A DNA stretch of 64,000 nucleotides from Saccharicrinis sp963666825. Lineage in GTDB: Bacteria; Bacteroidota; Bacteroidia; Bacteroidales; Marinilabiliaceae. The stretch is from NCBI GenBank assembly GCA_963666825.2, contig OY763044.2:6324001-6388000 (forward strand). Direction: 5' to 3'. This document shows, in pieces, positions 62,538 through 64,000 of this stretch. The number at the start of each line of letters is the position of its first letter. Positions within the stretch are counted from its first letter, which is position 1. A model generated the notes under the pieces. It saw only the letters and a program-made list of their open reading frames with translations, had not been told where the DNA came from and searched no databases. The position numbers were made by a program, and so were the translations under genes.

Positions 62538-63923
62538 ATGGATTTTTTATATATCATAACAAAACAAGAATTTACATCTTTATATAGATTCGGTTTTATT
62601 CCAGTTATTCAGGAAAAAATTCTCGAATTGAAAGGATTATCTGCAAAAGAAATAGAAACAGATATTATAAAATCCTTTTTGTCATTACCATTTTTTGTGG
62701 GTGATGAAGAGTATCTCTTTATTAGTTTTAGTGAATTTCCTTTAAGTGACAATAGAATTTTGATTGAAAATGTATTAGAGATAATACCTTTAACCAGTGC
62801 TGCAAGACATTCATATCAAATGAAATTTGATAAAAAGATTGTCTTTTCTCAGGCAAAATTCGAGGAAACCATAAATAAAGTCGAAGAACAAATTGATATT
62901 CAGGAAAGGTTAAATGGAGCAAAAGCATTTTGGACTTTATGTAAAGTTCAAGAACCATATAAGGCACTTATTGATTCTGATAAAATAAACGAAGTTTATA
63001 ATTATAGGATTAATGGTTTAAAATCAGATAATTTTGCAAGCGACTATTTTGTCCATACTTTAGTTTATGAACGTTATGAATTCTTTCCAAATTCAGATTT
63101 AGGTTTTTTATATGATGTTGGGGAAATATTTGCTCACTCTAAACAAAAACAATCATTTAGAGGCAGTGGTTATTACAAGTTTTTAGAACAAAACAAACCT
63201 ATTTTTGAAAATCAAAATTTGTTAGATTTAATAGGATTTATTTCTAATGCTTTTGAAATTGAAAAATTTACAGAACAACTTACAATTAATGATTTAAAAC
63301 AGTACGTTGTTGCTGCTCTATTTTTTAAATTCAAATCAGACTTACAAGATAAGGATTCAATAAAGGGTTCAGAGACGGGCAAGTTAATTGGTGTTATTAG
63401 AAGTAGTAATAAATTTATTCCTGAACTAAATACAGCAATATATTTAACTGGATTATTTTTTGGATATGAGAAATTCTATGATGATTTATATGCATTGACA
63501 GGATTACATATTTTTAAAACTCCAAATGACCAATCTGTATCAATCAGCAAAAATGTAAGCTTTTCTGAAAAAGAGCATAATACAAAACAAGAGCAGGCTA
63601 AAACAATAACAACTGATAATAAAGAAGCTGATAAAGTTGAACAACCTATTCAAGAAGAACAAGCCATAATTGCAGACCAAAGAGAAAATGAGTTGCAGAA
63701 TCAAGTTAAAGAGCTAATTAAACAATCAGGAGGAGAGATACAAGTTAAAGGAGATTCATATAAAGAAATTCAGAAATTAGTTAAACAAAATTGTAATAGC
63801 ACAAAAGGATTTAATAAATCTGACTATTTGAAAAAAATGATGGATTTAACAGGACACTCTTTTGAAATTGATTTAAAGAAAGAAAGTATAAGTTTGAAAG
63901 AATCAGGAAATTTATTTTCGTAG
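62538..63923 (+). CDS. Hypothetical protein at the end of the Hsp70/helicase set
   Basis: The 461-residue protein has an N-terminal alpha/beta part (FLYIITKQEFTSLYRFGFI), a helical middle, and a Glu/Gln-rich linker near residues 340-395. A C-terminal domain with KQSGGEIQVKGDSYKEIQKLV follows. No catalytic motif is evident and no family is recognised. It follows the helicase after 12 bases and so belongs to the same transcript. It may provide nucleic-acid binding for the helicase, which is inference. Confidence 0.65.
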   Translation: MDFLYIITKQEFTSLYRFGFIPVIQEKILELKGLSAKEIETDIIKSFLSLPFFVGDEEYLFISFSEFPLSDNRILIENVLEIIPLTSAARHSYQMKFDKKIVFSQAKFEETINKVEEQIDIQERLNGAKAFWTLCKVQEPYKALIDSDKINEVYNYRINGLKSDNFASDYFVHTLVYERYEFFPNSDLGFLYDVGEIFAHSKQKQSFRGSGYYKFLEQNKPIFENQNLLDLIGFISNAFEIEKFTEQLTINDLKQYVVAALFFKFKSDLQDKDSIKGSETGKLIGVIRSSNKFIPELNTAIYLTGLFFGYEKFYDDLYALTGLHIFKTPNDQSVSISKNVSFSEKEHNTKQEQAKTITTDNKEADKVEQPIQEEQAIIADQRENELQNQVKELIKQSGGEIQVKGDSYKEIQKLVKQNCNSTKGFNKSDYLKKMMDLTGHSFEIDLKKESISLKESGNLFS

Positions 63924-63933
63924 TCTATTGGAA

Positions 63934-64000
63934 ATGTACATTCAAGAAAAAGAAAAATTGTTTCAAAAGTTTCTATTGTGTTGGAAAACCAAACTTGATA
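63934..64000 (+). CDS. Partial gene running off the right end
   Basis: An ATG at 63934, eleven bases beyond the preceding stop, opens a frame that stays open to the end of the window (starting MYIQEKEKLFQKFLLCWKTK). Only 22 codons are visible, so it is a candidate further gene of the same operon rather than a firm call. Confidence 0.4.
   Translation, partial: MYIQEKEKLFQKFLLCWKTKLD

Overview
The window is AT-rich chromosomal DNA from a member of the Bacteroidota, most likely a Bacteroidia-type bacterium. Evidence for this is a FecI/FecR/SusC/SusD locus, lipoproteins with Bacteroidetes-style lipoboxes, several TAnnTTTG -7 promoter boxes with few clear Shine-Dalgarno sites, and small families such as DUF6249 and DUF4248. 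The genus cannot be fixed from the sequence alone.

Layout. 1-9.2 kb is ordinary chromosome: an alkaline phosphatase, a DUF6249-like membrane protein, RecQ, an ECF sigma factor with a small membrane partner, a tRNA-Met(CAT), a sugar O-acetyltransferase, a membrane acyltransferase, a VOC protein and an AraC regulator. 9.9-26.2 kb is one outer-membrane uptake locus: ECF sigma factor, FecR anti-sigma, SusC with an STN signalling domain, SusD, a lipoprotein resembling a zinc metallohydrolase whose HExxH site is lost, an active DUF5117-type zinc protease, a paralogue of it with every zinc ligand lost, and a thioredoxin/S9-peptidase fusion. The gene set suggests regulated use of a protein or peptide substrate.

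26.2-36.3 kb is accessory DNA. It holds an S41 protease lipoprotein, an IS91-type (HUH) transposase with a tyrosine recombinase, and an integron-like array of gene cassettes. Each cassette begins after GTT.. and ends with the complementary ..AAC of a long attC-like site. One cassette with no conserved ORF is present twice. The last site is cut short near 36.27 kb, where a different region starts.

36.7-44.9 kb looks like a replication/maintenance module of a mobile island: an excisionase-like HTH protein, a DUF4406 protein, a P22-antirepressor-like protein, a CHC2/TOPRIM primase fused to a P-loop ATPase, a DUF4248 protein and a J-domain protein. Between them lie a helically phased repeat array and a possible pseudoknotted RNA. 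No capsid, relaxase or integrase of this island is visible.

45.0-64 kb is a defence island in one co-directional run. An XRE regulator with its own operator is followed by HsdM, HsdS and HsdR, a secreted-type DNA/RNA nuclease and two DUF262 (GmrSD-like) proteins. After these comes an unfamiliar five-gene set: unknown protein, small membrane protein, Hsp70-like ATPase with TPRs, compact SF1 helicase, unknown protein. That set is the best candidate here for an undescribed defence system.

A recurring theme is a set of intergenic arrays of degenerate motifs spaced 10-11 bp, about one helical turn, usually with an inverted second arm. They occur at 9.55-9.73, 26.63-26.82 and 42.92-43.16 kb, with a shorter one at 26.98-27.03 kb. 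The motif differs between arrays but the architecture is shared. I found no known feature type that explains them.
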